Part shown: positions 1-10,031 of the stretch, in pieces
How positions within the stretch are numbered: the stretch's first letter is position 1
Layout of the letters: each line of letters begins with the position of its first letter
Assembly (NCBI RefSeq): GCF_900659615.1
Contig: NZ_CAACUY010000002.1
Coordinates: 1-64,000, forward strand
DNA: 64,000 nucleotides
Direction of reading: 5' to 3'
Source: Actinomadura fibrosa
GTDB taxonomy: Bacteria; Actinomycetota; Actinomycetes; Streptosporangiales; Streptosporangiaceae
Program-made: the position numbers and the translations under genes
Notes under the pieces: generated by a model
What the model was told of the DNA's origin: nothing
Seen by the model: only the letters and a program-made list of their open reading frames with translations
Database searches by the model: none

Positions 1-81
1 GGCCGCCGTCGCCGGGCCCGCGGCCGCCACGAGGCAGGGCAGCAGGGCGGCCAGCGCGACCGCGCGTTCGACCGTTCTCAC
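1..81 (-). CDS. N-terminus of a secreted protein (partial)
   Basis: Only the first 27 codons are in the window; the gene runs off the left edge. From a GTG at 81 the product starts MRTVERAVALAALLPCLV and continues to an alanine-rich GPATAA stretch. This is a textbook Sec signal peptide: a short charged N-region (two Arg, one Glu), a hydrophobic core, and an A-x-A cleavage region near residue 27. The mature part is not visible, so no function can be given. The upstream bases lack a strong Shine-Dalgarno motif, and no in-frame alternative start was found in the next 70 bases. Confidence 0.55.
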   Translation of the reverse strand, partial: MRTVERAVALAALLPCLVAAAGPATAA

Positions 82-338
82 GCCGCGTCCGCCCGGGGGC
101 AGCCCGCCGGGGCCGCCGCGGAACGGCGCGCGTCGATTTCCCGCACCACGGCCCCGATCGTAGTCGGGAGATCGGTGCCGTCAGACCTTCCGGCCCGTCC
201 CGGACGCGGATTCGGCGCGTTCCGGCACCCCGGCGCGCGACCGGTGCTCCGGCCGCGGGCGTGCGGGACGTGCGCGTCCGCCGGGATCTTCGGCCCGCGC
301 GGTCCGGCGGGCGGGACGGACGAGTGGCGGGCGGGTTC

Positions 339-911
339 TCAGGCGACCGGATGGCGGGACTCGGGCGCGGCCGACCGGGAACGCGCCGGTGCCGCCGGGT
401 CCGCGGGTTCCTCCGGCACGTAGTGAAGATCGACCGGTTTGGCGTGGCACAGCTCGTAGAGCGACCGGATGCGGATGCCGAGCGCCGTCGAGGGCTCGCC
501 CGTCGCCGTGTAGACGACGTCGTCGCCGGGCAGGCCGTCCACGATGCGGCGGTCGATCAGCAGCGGCATCGACGCGGGCAGCAGCAGGGGGGAGACGAGG
601 TTGGCCGCGTACTCGGTGACGGTGTTGATCAGGTCGGGGCGGGCGGGGCGGATCAGCCGGGCGCCCACCGCGAGCCGCACGGCCTCGGCGGACGGCCGCA
701 TGCCGGCCTCGACGACGACCCCGGTGAGGAAGCGGTGGCCGGCGACCACGTCGTTGCAGGCGTAGACGCGGGTCACCAGGCAGCGGTCCGGGGGAAGGCC
801 CAGCGCCTTCGGGAGCTCGTCGGCGTGGGCCATCGCGATGGGCAGCCGCACGATCTCGTGGACGGCCTCCCACTCGAGCAACGCGCGGTGGATGGCAAGG
901 GCGTCCTTCAT
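339..911 (-). CDS. YbaK/aminoacyl-tRNA deacylase-domain protein
   Basis: The 190-residue product has the YbaK/ProX-type fold signature: an N-terminal helix (MKDALAIHRALLEW), a VHEIVRLP strand, then ALGLPPDRCLVTRVYAC near residues 38-55, where YbaK proteins read LGxxxxxxxKTLV. The family hydrolyses mischarged tRNAs such as Cys-tRNA(Pro). Here the usual catalytic lysine position appears replaced by Cys/Leu, so the substrate and even the activity are uncertain. The ATG at 911 was chosen over an upstream in-frame start because GAGGAG sits six bases before it. The C-terminal 20 residues are low-complexity Ala/Pro/Arg. It is transcribed divergently from the CCA-adding enzyme. Confidence 0.65.
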   Translation of the reverse strand: MKDALAIHRALLEWEAVHEIVRLPIAMAHADELPKALGLPPDRCLVTRVYACNDVVAGHRFLTGVVVEAGMRPSAEAVRLAVGARLIRPARPDLINTVTEYAANLVSPLLLPASMPLLIDRRIVDGLPGDDVVYTATGEPSTALGIRIRSLYELCHAKPVDLHYVPEEPADPAAPARSRSAAPESRHPVA

Positions 912-1319
912 GATCGGCTCCTCTCGTGGGAACGCGCGCGCCCCCACTCACCCCCGGAACTGGTTTCCCTGGGCCCCCGTGCTTCTCACTCTGCGGGGGA
1001 TCTCCCCACATACCCGAGATGGACGACTTAACCCTTTTCGTCCTCTGCGTGAACATCCCGACGGGCCGTCACCGCACGTACGGCGGACCGCGCCCCGGCC
1101 GGCTCCCGCTACCGTTGTTCCCACGGGAGGCGCACCGACGGCCGCGCTGGCGTCATCGGGGTGTCCAGAACGTAACCCGGGGTTCGCGCCATGTGAAGTG
1201 CCTGGCGGCCTTCTTCGGCGGCGTGACGGTCCGGCGCGGGCTCCGCAAGGTGTCCGGCGCCGCGGCCCGCGAAGCGCCGAAAGTCCTTTGTCAGCCCGTC
1301 TAGCAAGGAAATACGCTCG
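912..1319. other. Intergenic region between divergent genes
   Basis: This 408-base gap separates two divergently transcribed genes and must hold both promoters. I see a small hairpin with arms CCCCCG (974-979) and CGGGGG (994-999). Just before the downstream ATG there is an AAGGAA ribosome-binding site. No open frame here looks coding: the track of codons lacks a consistent third-position bias and no recognisable protein is encoded. Confidence 0.4.
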
Positions 1320-2819
1320 ATGGCCGTGCCCAACCAGAACGAGAACCCGGACCCCTCGCCGGACCGGCGGACCGCGATCGCGGAGCTGCTGCGCCGGATC
1401 GCGCCCGTCGCCGGCGAGCTCGGCGACCGGTTCGCCGCGGCCGGGCACGAGCTGGCCCTCGTCGGCGGCCCGGTCCGCGACGCGCTGCTCCGCCGCCCCA
1501 CCAAGGACGTCGACCTCACCACCGACGCCCCGCCGCAGCGGATCCTGGAGCTCATCGACGGATGGGCCGACGCCGTCTGGACGATCGGCATCGACTTCGG
1601 CACCGTCGGCCTCCGCAAGGCGGGCGTCGAGCTGGAGATCACGACCTACCGCAGCGAGTCCTACGACCCGAAGTCCCGCAAGCCGGAGGTCTCGTACGGC
1701 ACCTCGCTCGTGGAGGACCTCCGCCGCCGCGACTTCGCGGTCAACGCGATGGCGGCCCGGCTCCCCGGCCACGAGTTCGTCGACCCCTTCGGCGGGCTGG
1801 CCGACCTCCAGCGCAAGGTGCTGCGGACGCCGGGCCGTCCCGAGGACTCCTTCAGCGACGACCCCCTGCGGATGATGCGCGCGGCCCGGTTCGCGTCCCA
1901 GCTCGGCTTCACGGTCGCGCCCGACGTCGTCCGGGCGATGACGGACATGGCCGGACGGATCGAGATCGTCTCGGCCGAGCGGATCCGCGACGAGCTGTCC
2001 AAGCTGATCTCCGGGCGCCACCCGCGCGAGGGGCTCGCGCTGCTCGTCGACACCGGGCTCGCCGCGCACGTCCTGCCCGAGCTGCCCAAACTCCGGCTGG
2101 AGATCGACGAGCACCACCGGCACAAGGACGTCTACGAGCACTCGCTAATCGTCCTGGAGCAGGCCATCGCGCAGGAGGAGGACGGGCCCGACCTCGTCCT
2201 GCGGCTCGCGGCCCTGCTGCACGACATCGGCAAGCCGCGGACGCGCCGGTTCGAGCCCGGCGGCCGGGTGTCCTTCCACCACCACGAGGTCGTCGGCGCC
2301 AAGCTGGCCCGCAAGCGGCTGACCGCGCTGCGCTACCCGAAGGACGTCGTCGCGGACGTGTCGCGCCTCGTGGAGCTGCACCTGCGCTTCCACGGCTACG
2401 GCACCGGCGAGTGGACCGACTCCGCCGTCCGCCGGTACGTGCGCGACGCCGGGCCGCTGCTGAGCCGCCTGCACAAGCTGACCCGCGCCGACTGCACGAC
2501 GCGCAACCGGCGCAAGGCCGACCGGCTCCGGCGGACCTACGACGACCTGGAGGCGCGGATCGAGCGGCTCGCCCAGGAGGAGGAGCTCGCGGCGATCCGT
2601 CCCGAGATCGACGGAAACGAGATCCAGGAGATCCTCGGCATCGGGCCGGGGCCGCTGGTGGGCAAGGCGTACAGGTTTTTGCTCGAACTGCGCCTCGACC
2701 AGGGCGTCATCGGCAAGGACGCCGCGGCCGCGGAGCTGCGCCGCTGGGCCGCCGCGGAAGGCGTCGGCGCGCCCGAGGACGGTTCCGAGGACGGCGGCAC
2801 CGAGGGCGGGGACGCGTGA
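1320..2819 (+). CDS. cca: CCA-adding tRNA nucleotidyltransferase
   Basis: The enzyme builds or repairs the 3'-CCA end of tRNAs from CTP and ATP. The class II nucleotidyltransferase signature is complete: GGPVRDALL at residues 49-57 and the metal-binding D-V-D of KDVDLTTD at 63-65. After the RNA-binding neck comes an HD phosphohydrolase domain with LLHDIGK near residue 300, followed by HHH and further His residues. The 499-residue length matches actinobacterial enzymes that fuse the polymerase head and HD domain (M. tuberculosis PcnA, Rv3907c, also origin-proximal). AAGGAA precedes the ATG. The last codons overlap the start of bioA, suggesting translational coupling. The C-terminal tail is acidic and Gly-rich. 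Confidence 0.92.
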   Translation: MAVPNQNENPDPSPDRRTAIAELLRRIAPVAGELGDRFAAAGHELALVGGPVRDALLRRPTKDVDLTTDAPPQRILELIDGWADAVWTIGIDFGTVGLRKAGVELEITTYRSESYDPKSRKPEVSYGTSLVEDLRRRDFAVNAMAARLPGHEFVDPFGGLADLQRKVLRTPGRPEDSFSDDPLRMMRAARFASQLGFTVAPDVVRAMTDMAGRIEIVSAERIRDELSKLISGRHPREGLALLVDTGLAAHVLPELPKLRLEIDEHHRHKDVYEHSLIVLEQAIAQEEDGPDLVLRLAALLHDIGKPRTRRFEPGGRVSFHHHEVVGAKLARKRLTALRYPKDVVADVSRLVELHLRFHGYGTGEWTDSAVRRYVRDAGPLLSRLHKLTRADCTTRNRRKADRLRRTYDDLEARIERLAQEEELAAIRPEIDGNEIQEILGIGPGPLVGKAYRFLLELRLDQGVIGKDAAAAELRRWAAAEGVGAPEDGSEDGGTEGGDA

Positions 2820-4141
2820 TCCCCCTGCGGCTGGGGCGGATGAGCCCCCACGAGGCCGAGCGGATGCTGGCGTTCGACGCCGAGCACATCTGGCACCCGT
2901 ACGCGCCGATGCCCGCGGCGGTGCCCGCGCAGCCGGTCGTGTCCGCGCAGGGCGTCCGGCTGACGCTCGCGGACGGCACCGAGCTGATCGACGGCATGTC
3001 GTCCTGGTGGGCCGCGGTGCACGGCTACCGCCACCCCGACCTCGACGCCGCCGTCACCGGGCAGCTCGGGAAGATGGCGCACGTGATGTTCGGCGGGCTC
3101 ACGCACCCGCCCGCGGTCCGGCTGGCCGAGCGGCTCGTCGCGCTCACCCCGGAGCCGCTGACGAAGGTGTTCTTCGCCGACTCCGGCTCGGTCGCCGTCG
3201 AGGTCGCGATCAAGATGGCGCTGCAGTACTGGCGGTCGCAGGGCCGGCCCGAGCGGCACCGGCTGCTCACCGTCCGCGGCGGCTACCACGGCGACACCTT
3301 CGGCGACATGGCCGTGTGCGACCCGGTCAACGGCATGCACCACCTGTTCGCCGACGTCCTCGCCCGGCACGTGTTCGCGCCGCCGCCGCCGCTCGGCTAC
3401 GCCGCCGAGCCCGACCAGGCCTACCTGGACGAGCTCGCCCGCCTCGCCGCCGCCCACGCCCACGAGCTCGCCGGGATCATCGTGGAGCCGATCGTGCAGG
3501 GCGCGGGCGGCATGCGCTTCTACGCGCCCGAGTACCTGCGGGCGCTCCGGGAGATCGCCGACGAGCACGGCCTGCTCCTCGTCCTGGACGAGATCGCCAC
3601 CGGGTTCGGCCGGACGGGCGAGCTGTGGGGCTGCGACCACGCCGAGGTCGCGCCCGACATCATGTGCCTCGGCAAGGCGCTGACCGGCGGCTACATGACG
3701 ATGGCCGTGACGATGTGCACCGACCGCGTCGCCTCCGGGATCACCTCCGGCGAGGCCGGCGTGCTCATGCACGGCCCCACCTACATGGCGAACCCGCTGG
3801 CCGCCGCCGTCGCCTCCGCGTCCATCGACCTGCTGCTGTCGCGCGACTGGCGGGACGAGGTCGACACCATCGAGGCGCTGCTGACGAGCGGCCTCGACGG
3901 CGCCGCCGAGCTGCCCGGGGTCGCCGACGTGCGCGTCCTCGGCGCGATCGGCGTGATCGAGGCGCGCGAACCCGTCGACGTCCCGGCCGTCCAGGAGATC
4001 GCGATGGAGAACGGCGTCTGGCTCCGCCCGTTCGGGAAGCTGATCTACACGATGCCGCCGTACGTCTGCACCGACGACGAGATCGGGCACATCGCCACGG
4101 CCATGTGGGAGATCGCCGAATCCCTCCACGCGCCGGCGTAG
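2816..4141 (+). CDS. bioA: Adenosylmethionine-8-amino-7-oxononanoate aminotransferase
   Basis: This PLP enzyme transfers the amino group of SAM to KAPA, giving DAPA in biotin synthesis. Diagnostic stretches are HIWHPYAPM near the N-terminus, [13 protein letters not shown] (substrate pocket), GGYHGDTFG, the PLP-site [12 protein letters not shown], and the Schiff-base lysine in [11 protein letters not shown] (K287 counted from the GTG). The length of about 441 residues is normal. The GTG at 2816 overlaps the TGA of the CCA-adding gene; an ATG at 2840 that starts [10 protein letters not shown] is an equally good candidate. No bioD or bioF is adjacent, so the biotin pathway is dispersed. Confidence 0.93.
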   Translation: MIPLRLGRMSPHEAERMLAFDAEHIWHPYAPMPAAVPAQPVVSAQGVRLTLADGTELIDGMSSWWAAVHGYRHPDLDAAVTGQLGKMAHVMFGGLTHPPAVRLAERLVALTPEPLTKVFFADSGSVAVEVAIKMALQYWRSQGRPERHRLLTVRGGYHGDTFGDMAVCDPVNGMHHLFADVLARHVFAPPPPLGYAAEPDQAYLDELARLAAAHAHELAGIIVEPIVQGAGGMRFYAPEYLRALREIADEHGLLLVLDEIATGFGRTGELWGCDHAEVAPDIMCLGKALTGGYMTMAVTMCTDRVASGITSGEAGVLMHGPTYMANPLAAAVASASIDLLLSRDWRDEVDTIEALLTSGLDGAAELPGVADVRVLGAIGVIEAREPVDVPAVQEIAMENGVWLRPFGKLIYTMPPYVCTDDEIGHIATAMWEIAESLHAPA

Positions 4142-4166
4142 GGCTCCGCGCGGGGCTCAGCCGGCC

Positions 4167-5501
4167 TCAGCGGAGGGCCGGGGCCGCCTGCCGGGCGCGG
4201 GACGTCGCGGTGCGGTAGCCGACCGCCCCAGCGCCGTACGCGACGATCACCGCGAGGAGGACGAGGCGGGAGCGGCCGTCGGCCGGCAGCCACGTCGCCG
4301 CGGCGGCCGCGGCGGCGGCGAACGCGGCGTTGAAGAGCATGTCGTACACGGCGAACACCCGGCCCCGGTAGGCGTCGTCGATGGACTCCTGGAGGGTCGT
4401 GTCGACGCACAGCTTCACGCCCTGCGACACGACGCCGACGATGAACGAGGCGGCGGCCCAGGCGGGCTCGCCGAACGGCGGCCCGAGGACGAGCAGGCTC
4501 AGCGCGGCGGCGCCGAACAGCCAGGAGATCCACGCCTGCTTGCTGATCCGCCGCACCACCGGCGGCGTCACCAGCGCCGCCGCGAAGTAGCCGGCGCCGG
4601 ACACCCCGAGCATGAACGCGAACGTGGCGAGCCCCTCGTCGGCGCCCGCCGCGAAGTGCTCCCGGCACAGCAGCAGCGTCATGATCAGGAACACGCCGTA
4701 CAGGAACCGGTGGAACGAGATCGCGCCGAGGGCGAGGGCCGCCTGCCGCCGTCCGGCGATGTACCGGGCGCCGTCCGCGAGGCCGTGCAGCACGGTCCCG
4801 AGCGCCTCGCGCAGCGCGCGGTCGGGCGCCGCCCCGCCGGCGTCCGTGCCGCCCGCGCGCTGTGCGCCGTCGTCGGACGGGTGCGGGCCGAGGAGCCGCC
4901 GGGGCAGCGTCGTCGCGATGCCGCCCGCCGTGAGGAAGAGCACCGCGGCGAGCGCCAGGATCAGCGCCGTCCCGTCCGCGCCGCCGCCGAACACCCGCCG
5001 CAGCAGGTAGCCGGCGCCCGCGCCGGCGAACGCGATGACCGTCCCCGACGTGACGGCGAACGCGTTGGCCGTCACGAGCCGCTCCCGCCGCACCACGTGC
5101 GGCAGCGCCGCCGACAGCGCCGCGAGGAAGAACCGGTTCACGCCGAGCACGAGCAGGACGGCGGCGAAGAAGCCCGCGCCCTCCTCGCCCGCCGCGACCA
5201 GCGCCGCGACGAGCAGCACCAGGACGGCGCGCAGCACCGGCGTCCACAGCAGGATCTGCCGGCGCTGCCAGCGGTCGATGAACACCCCGGCGAACGGGCC
5301 GAGCGCCGAGTAGGGCAGCAGCGTGACCGCGAACGCCGCCGCGGCCTTGCCCGCCGTCGACTGCCGCTCGGGCGAGAAGAACACGTACCCCGCCAGCGCG
5401 ACCTGGAAGACGCCGTCGGTGAGCTGCGAGGTCAGCCGCGTCGCGTACAGGCGCCGGAAGTCCCGGCCGCGGAGGATCTCCCGCAGTTCACTGGCCCTCA
5501 C
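4167..5501 (-). CDS. MFS transporter, EntS/macrolide-exporter-like
   Basis: The 444-residue product has about 12 predicted membrane segments and begins with the RDFRRLYATRLTSQLTDGVFQVAL signature typical of MFS_3 (enterobactin/macrolide exporter-like) proteins, with the conserved inter-helix motif FIDRWQRRQILL near residues 75-86. A polar, Asp/Gly-rich linker near residues 200-225 probably marks the central cytoplasmic loop between the two six-helix halves. The start is a GTG preceded by no strong ribosome-binding site. It converges with bioA, with only 25 bases between the stops. The substrate cannot be inferred. Confidence 0.82.
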   Translation of the reverse strand: MRASELREILRGRDFRRLYATRLTSQLTDGVFQVALAGYVFFSPERQSTAGKAAAAFAVTLLPYSALGPFAGVFIDRWQRRQILLWTPVLRAVLVLLVAALVAAGEEGAGFFAAVLLVLGVNRFFLAALSAALPHVVRRERLVTANAFAVTSGTVIAFAGAGAGYLLRRVFGGGADGTALILALAAVLFLTAGGIATTLPRRLLGPHPSDDGAQRAGGTDAGGAAPDRALREALGTVLHGLADGARYIAGRRQAALALGAISFHRFLYGVFLIMTLLLCREHFAAGADEGLATFAFMLGVSGAGYFAAALVTPPVVRRISKQAWISWLFGAAALSLLVLGPPFGEPAWAAASFIVGVVSQGVKLCVDTTLQESIDDAYRGRVFAVYDMLFNAAFAAAAAAAATWLPADGRSRLVLLAVIVAYGAGAVGYRTATSRARQAAPALR

Positions 5502-5543
5502 CCGGTCACCCTACGCGCCGCGCCGAGTGGTTCCGCGGGACGG

Positions 5544-7316
5544 TCAGCCCGCCAGCCAGAGGCGCGTGTAGTCGTAGGACGCCGCCGTCGGCAGGAACAC
5601 GGCGCCGCGCACGCGGTCCGACCGGAAGATCGTGTGCGCGCGGTCGAGCAGCGGCACGATCGCGGCGTCCTCCATGATCTTCTGGTCGGCGAGCTGCCAG
5701 TAGCCGGCCGCGCGGGCCGGGTCCGGGGCGGTGAGCGCGGAGTCGATCAGGCCGTTGACCTGGAAGTTGTCATAGCCGCCGTAGTTGGTGGAGTTCGGGC
5801 CGTAGGTGCGGCCGTCGAACAGCGGCTGGATGATCGACCGGCCGTTGTTGCCGTACCAGTCGGGCGTCCAGCCGGGCGCGGCGATGTCCCAGACGCCTTC
5901 CTGCGCCTTCGCGGGCGTCCCGATCGTGCTGGAGTAGAACGACCCGCCGGTGTCGGGCGACAGCTCCGCCTTCACGCCGCACGCTGCGAGGTTCTGCGCG
6001 ATGGACTGCGCGATCAGCTTGTGGACGCTGTTCGTCCGGTACGGGAACTTCAGCGTGAGCCTCGGATGCTTCGCCTTGCCGAGCAGCTCGCGGCACTTCG
6101 CCGGGTCGCCGGACTCGCCGGGCGTCGGATAGCGGTCGGCCGGCGCGTAGCCCGCGTTCCCCGGCGGGATCACCGTGTGCAGCGGCTCCGCGACCGACGG
6201 CCCGCCCACGATCTTGATGAGGGCGCTGCGGTCCACGGCGTACTCCAGCGCCCGCCGCACCTCCCGGTCGCCGAGGGCGCCGCCGTTGTTCGGGCTGCGC
6301 GTGTTGAACACCAGGTAGGGGCTGTTGCTCGGGGTGTCCCTGATCGCGAACCGCGGATCGTCGCGCAGCCGCGAGACGTCCTGCGTCGGGACGGGCTGGT
6401 CCCAGGCGAGGTCGGCCGAACCCTGCTCCAACTGCCGCTGGACGGCCTCCGCCGAGTCCTGGCCGAGCGTGATCTGGATCTTCTCGACGTGCCGCTCGCG
6501 CAGCGGGTCGCTCTCCGGCCGCCACGCGGGGTTGCGGGTCAGCAGGTACGACAGGCCCGGCCGGTACTCGGCGATCTGGTACGGCCCGTCGGAGATCGTG
6601 TGCTGGCGGAAGTCCCGGCCGTCGGGCACGTACCGGTCGTACTCCTGCGGGGCGGCGGCGGTGGACGGCAGCGCGAGCAGGTTGAGGAAGTCGCTGGCGG
6701 GACGCTCCAGCCGGAACACGAGCGTCTCGTCGTCCTTCGCCTCGACGCCCTCGACGGCGTGCTCGCGCTGGTACCGGGCGATCGCGGCGGGATCCGCGGC
6801 GTCGACACCCCCGAACCCGCGGCAGAAGTCGTCCATGCCCTTCAGCGTGGACGTGAAGTACCCCTTGCTCGCGGACGGCGACGCCGGATTGCACAGCCGC
6901 TGGAGGCCGCGGACGAAGTCGTGCGCCGTCACCGGGCGGACGGGCCGCGTGTTCCACTGCACGCCCTTGCGCAGCCGCACGGTGTAGGTGCGCCCGTCCT
7001 TGCTGATGTCGCCGTTCTCGCGCGTCGGGATGCGCGCCGCCACGTCCGCCTGCACGGGGACGGTCTCGCTGAACTCGTTGGACGCGCGCGACCCGAACAG
7101 CGTGCGCGCGTACGTCCGGGACAGGCCGTACGCGCCGACGCTCGCCACCGAGGCCGTGTCGAGATGCTCCACGTCGGACGAGCCGACGACCCGGAGCGTG
7201 CCGCCGTCGCGCGGCGGGCCGTCCGCCCCGCGCGCGGAGTCCCCGCCGCCGCAGCCGCTCAGCCCGACGGCCAGCCCGGCGAGCCCGGCCGTCACCTTGA
7301 TCACCTCGCGTGCCAT
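5544..7316 (-). CDS. ABC transporter substrate-binding lipoprotein, family 5
   Basis: The 590-residue protein starts with a lipoprotein signal ending in the lipobox LSGC near residue 22, so it is expected to be anchored to the outer face of the membrane. The rest is a family 5 extracellular solute-binding protein (DppA/OppA type): DGGTLRVVGSSDVEHLDT near the N-terminus, then KDGRTYTVRLRKGVQWNTRPVRP-type strands, and the Trp-rich AAPGWTPDWYGNNGR region near residues 500-515. These bind peptides or nickel/sugar-like ligands. AGTGGAGGACGT gives a strong ribosome-binding site for the ATG. No permease or ATPase genes adjoin it, so it is an orphan binding protein here. Confidence 0.88.
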   Translation of the reverse strand: MAREVIKVTAGLAGLAVGLSGCGGGDSARGADGPPRDGGTLRVVGSSDVEHLDTASVASVGAYGLSRTYARTLFGSRASNEFSETVPVQADVAARIPTRENGDISKDGRTYTVRLRKGVQWNTRPVRPVTAHDFVRGLQRLCNPASPSASKGYFTSTLKGMDDFCRGFGGVDAADPAAIARYQREHAVEGVEAKDDETLVFRLERPASDFLNLLALPSTAAAPQEYDRYVPDGRDFRQHTISDGPYQIAEYRPGLSYLLTRNPAWRPESDPLRERHVEKIQITLGQDSAEAVQRQLEQGSADLAWDQPVPTQDVSRLRDDPRFAIRDTPSNSPYLVFNTRSPNNGGALGDREVRRALEYAVDRSALIKIVGGPSVAEPLHTVIPPGNAGYAPADRYPTPGESGDPAKCRELLGKAKHPRLTLKFPYRTNSVHKLIAQSIAQNLAACGVKAELSPDTGGSFYSSTIGTPAKAQEGVWDIAAPGWTPDWYGNNGRSIIQPLFDGRTYGPNSTNYGGYDNFQVNGLIDSALTAPDPARAAGYWQLADQKIMEDAAIVPLLDRAHTIFRSDRVRGAVFLPTAASYDYTRLWLAG

Positions 7317-7434
7317 ACGTCCTCCACTCGGATCCCCGGAAGCGGGCGCGCAATCACCGGCGGTGTCACAGTAGGGCCAGAGCGTGACAAACGGCCGCTA
7401 CATCACCGTTTTCCTCTACGAGCTCTACAGAAGT

Positions 7435-7477
7435 AAGGACGCCCTGACAGGGGGATGTCCACTGTCAGGGCGTCCTT
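7435..7477 (-). terminator. Perfect 16-bp hairpin downstream of ino1
   Basis: The arms AAGGACGCCCTGACAG (7435-7450) and CTGTCAGGGCGTCCTT (7462-7477) pair perfectly around an 11-base loop. It lies 77 bases beyond the ino1 stop on the minus strand and before the binding-protein gene, so it most likely ends ino1 transcription. The U-tract is weak, as is usual in actinobacteria. Confidence 0.75.
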
Positions 7478-7553
7478 TGGGCACTTTGTGATCAGGCTCT
7501 CAGCCGGTATGCGCCGGGCGGCCCGGCGGGCGCGACCAGCGGTCGGCGAGCGG

Positions 7554-8633
7554 TCAGCGGTCGACCTCGCCGCGGATGAACCTCTCCACGGCCTCGCGCG
7601 CCTGGTCGTCGTTGTACTGCTCCGGCGGCGACTTCATGAAGTAGGAGCTGGCCGACAGGATCGGGCCGCCGATGCCGCGGTCCTTGGCGATCTTCGCGGC
7701 GCGGACGGCGTCGATGATCACGCCGGCGGAGTTCGGGGAGTCCCAGACCTCCAGCTTGTACTCCAGGTTGAGGGGCGTGTCGCCGAACGACCTGCCCTCC
7801 AGCCGGACGTAGGCCCACTTGCGGTCGTCCAGCCACGGCACGTGGTCGGACGGGCCGATGTGCACGTCGGCCTTGGCCATCTCGTGCGGGATCTGCGACG
7901 TCACGGACTGCGTCTTGGAGATCTTCTTGGACTGGAGGCGCTTGCGCTCCAGCATGTTCATGAAGTCCATGTTGCCGCCGAAGTTGAGCTGGTACGTGCG
8001 CAGCAGCTCGACACCGCGGTCCTCGAACAGCTTGGCCATCACGCGGTGCGTGATGGTCGCGCCGACCTGCGACTTGATGTCGTCGCCGACGATCGGGACG
8101 CCCGCCTCGGTGAACTTCTGCGCCCACTCCGGGTCGCTGGCGATGAACACCGGCAGCGCGTTCACGAACGCGACCTTGGCGTCGATCGCGCACTGGGCGT
8201 AGAAGCGGTCGGCCTCCTCCGAGCCCACCGGCAGGTACGACACCAGGACGTCGACCTCGGCGTCCTTCAGGGCCTGCACCACGTCCACCGGCTCGGCGCC
8301 GGACTCCTCGACCATGTCGAGGTAGTACTCGCCGAGGCCGTCGAAGGTGTGCCCGCGCTGGACGGTCACGCCGGTCGGGGGCACGTCGGCGAACTTGATC
8401 GTGTTGTTCTCGCTCGCGTGGATGGCCTCGGACAGGTCCATCCCGACCTTCTTGGCGTCCACGTCGAACGCCGCCACGAACTCCACGTCACCGACGTGGT
8501 AGTCGCCGAACTGGACGTGCATGAGGCCGGGGACTCGCGTCTCGGGGGCCGCGTCCTTGTAGAACTCGACACCCTGGACGAGCGAAGAGGCGCAGTTGCC
8601 CACACCCACGATGGCTACGCGCACCGAACCCAT
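7554..8633 (-). CDS. ino1: Inositol-3-phosphate synthase
   Basis: The enzyme converts glucose 6-phosphate to myo-inositol 1-phosphate with NAD, feeding phosphatidylinositol and mycothiol synthesis. The NAD-binding [12 protein letters not shown] is at residues 10-21, and the family motifs [24 protein letters not shown] and [10 protein letters not shown] are all present. The 359-residue length matches the short actinobacterial form (Rv0046c type). A GAAGGAG ribosome-binding site lies before the ATG. It follows padR by 71 bases on the same strand and probably shares its promoter, whose operator is described separately. Confidence 0.96.
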   Translation of the reverse strand: MGSVRVAIVGVGNCASSLVQGVEFYKDAAPETRVPGLMHVQFGDYHVGDVEFVAAFDVDAKKVGMDLSEAIHASENNTIKFADVPPTGVTVQRGHTFDGLGEYYLDMVEESGAEPVDVVQALKDAEVDVLVSYLPVGSEEADRFYAQCAIDAKVAFVNALPVFIASDPEWAQKFTEAGVPIVGDDIKSQVGATITHRVMAKLFEDRGVELLRTYQLNFGGNMDFMNMLERKRLQSKKISKTQSVTSQIPHEMAKADVHIGPSDHVPWLDDRKWAYVRLEGRSFGDTPLNLEYKLEVWDSPNSAGVIIDAVRAAKIAKDRGIGGPILSASSYFMKSPPEQYNDDQAREAVERFIRGEVDR

Positions 8634-8704
8634 CCGGTTGCTCCTTCTCTTCTGCGGAACATGTGGTGTTCTTCACCCGACCCCGAAGGCGCCGGACCGC
8701 GGTC

Positions 8705-9331
8705 TCAGCGGTCCGTCTCCCGAGGCATGTCCTGACTGGTCAACGATGATGATCTATGTGCTTGCTGCTCCTGCTCCGCCCGCTCGCGCCCGATGAGCTC
8801 GCTGAGCCACCGGACCTCGCGTTCGACGGACTCGAGCCCGTGGTTCTGGAGCTCGAGCGTGTAGGAGTCGACCCGCTCGCGGGTCCGCGCCAGGGCGGCG
8901 CGCACGCTCTCCAGCCGCTCCTCCAGCCGGCTGCGCCGGCCTTCGAGGATCCGCAGCCGCACGTCGGCGCGGGTGTGCGAGAAGAAGGCGAAGTGCACGC
9001 CGAACCCCTCGTCCTCCCACGACGCCGGGCCGGCCTCGGTGAGCAGCTGCTGGAGCCGCTCCTTGCCGTCGGCGGTGAGCTTGTAAACGATCTTCGACCG
9101 GCGGCTCTGCAGCGCCAGCGCCACGTTCGGCTCCTCGGGCCGGTCCTCGACGATCAGCCCGCTGGTGAGGAGCTGCTTGAGGCACGGGTAGAGGGACCCG
9201 TACGAGAACGCGCGGAACATGCCCAGCAGGGCGTTGAGCCGCTTGCGCAGCTCGTATCCGTGCATCGGGGACTCGTGCAGCAGGCCGAGGACGGCGAGCT
9301 CCAGCACGCCCGCACCCTTCTTGCCCGCCAT
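8705..9331 (-). CDS. PadR-family transcriptional regulator of the ino1 operon
   Basis: The 208-residue product begins LELAVLGLLHESPMHGYELRKRL, the winged-helix PadR signature, and carries YGSLYPCLKQLLTSGLI as the recognition helix region (residues 40-60). The C-terminal half is the charged, helical Vir-like dimerisation part with REVRWLSELIGRERAEQEQQ. The ATG at 9331 was chosen because the PadR domain starts right after it; the longer open frame upstream lies across the operator. Synteny with Rv0047c-Rv0046c supports a role in controlling ino1. It probably represses its own operon. Confidence 0.9.
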   Translation of the reverse strand: MAGKKGAGVLELAVLGLLHESPMHGYELRKRLNALLGMFRAFSYGSLYPCLKQLLTSGLIVEDRPEEPNVALALQSRRSKIVYKLTADGKERLQQLLTEAGPASWEDEGFGVHFAFFSHTRADVRLRILEGRRSRLEERLESVRAALARTRERVDSYTLELQNHGLESVEREVRWLSELIGRERAEQEQQAHRSSSLTSQDMPRETDR

Positions 9332-9367
9332 CCGGTTCCCCGTTCGCAGAGTCGATGTCTCGATCTG

Positions 9368-9413
9368 ATGTATCGAGCTAATGTATCGGCTCGATACATC
9401 GCAAAGATACGTA
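9368..9413 (-). promoter_or_regulatory. PadR operator with ATGTATCG repeats
   Basis: A perfect inverted repeat, ATGTATCG (9381-9388) and CGATACAT (9392-9399) with a 3-base spacer, is preceded by a further direct copy of ATGTATCG at 9368-9375 and followed by a half-like GATACGTA at 9406-9413. The cluster is strikingly AT-rich for this DNA and lies just upstream of padR. It fits the ATGT-n-ACAT palindromes bound by PadR proteins; binding is inferred. Confidence 0.75.
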
Positions 9414-9554
9414 CGCATGCCACATCTGGCAAGTCCGTGCCCGCGCGCCCCAGCTCTCGCGGCCCGCGGACCGTTCCCGCCGGGCCGGAAGGTGCGATCT
9501 TCCCTGCCGGGCGGACGGACCGTACGCTGCTGCCATGCGGGGTCGGAGCCGCCC

Positions 9555-9932
9555 ATGAGACCGAGGCTGGTGGTCGATTACGGCCTCGCGAAGAGGGCGG
9601 CCCTGGCAGAGTTGAGGTCGGGCGCGCTCACGCGCGACGACGCGTGCGACGCGCATCCCTACCTGCTGCGCGCCGCGCGCTACCACGGCGAGCCGACCGA
9701 GCATCCGTGCCCGGTCTGCGCCCGCGAGCGCCTCACGCACGTGACCTATGTCTACGGAGACGAACTGGGCCGCTACGCGGGGCGCGTGAAGGCCACCGCC
9801 GAGCTCGCCGAGATGGACCGCGAATACGGTGAATTCCGGGTCTATGTGGTCGAAGTATGTCAAAGTTGCGCGTGGAACCACTTGGCCATGTCATACGTAC
9901 TCGGTCACGGGGAGGACATCCCCGAGCGGTGA
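9555..9932 (+). CDS. DUF5318 zinc-ribbon-like protein
   Basis: This 125-residue protein matches the position and character of mycobacterial Rv0049 (DUF5318). Two Cys pairs, HPCPVCARE near residue 54 and VCQSCAWNH near residue 107, look like a zinc-binding knuckle. The stretch YVYGDELGRYAGRVKATAELAEMDREYGEFRVYVVEVC between them is the conserved core. The ATG is preceded by GGAG. It is divergent from padR and lies upstream of two penicillin-binding proteins in a conserved order, but its function is unknown. Confidence 0.82.
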   Translation: MRPRLVVDYGLAKRAALAELRSGALTRDDACDAHPYLLRAARYHGEPTEHPCPVCARERLTHVTYVYGDELGRYAGRVKATAELAEMDREYGEFRVYVVEVCQSCAWNHLAMSYVLGHGEDIPER

Positions 9933-10031
9933 GAGAACGAGGAGGATTTCACCGACCGCGCCGTCGCCGAGGGCGTTGACCAGCTGGAACGGCAGTGCCG
10001 CCGGGTTCGCGCTCCCACCGCTCACCAGCCC

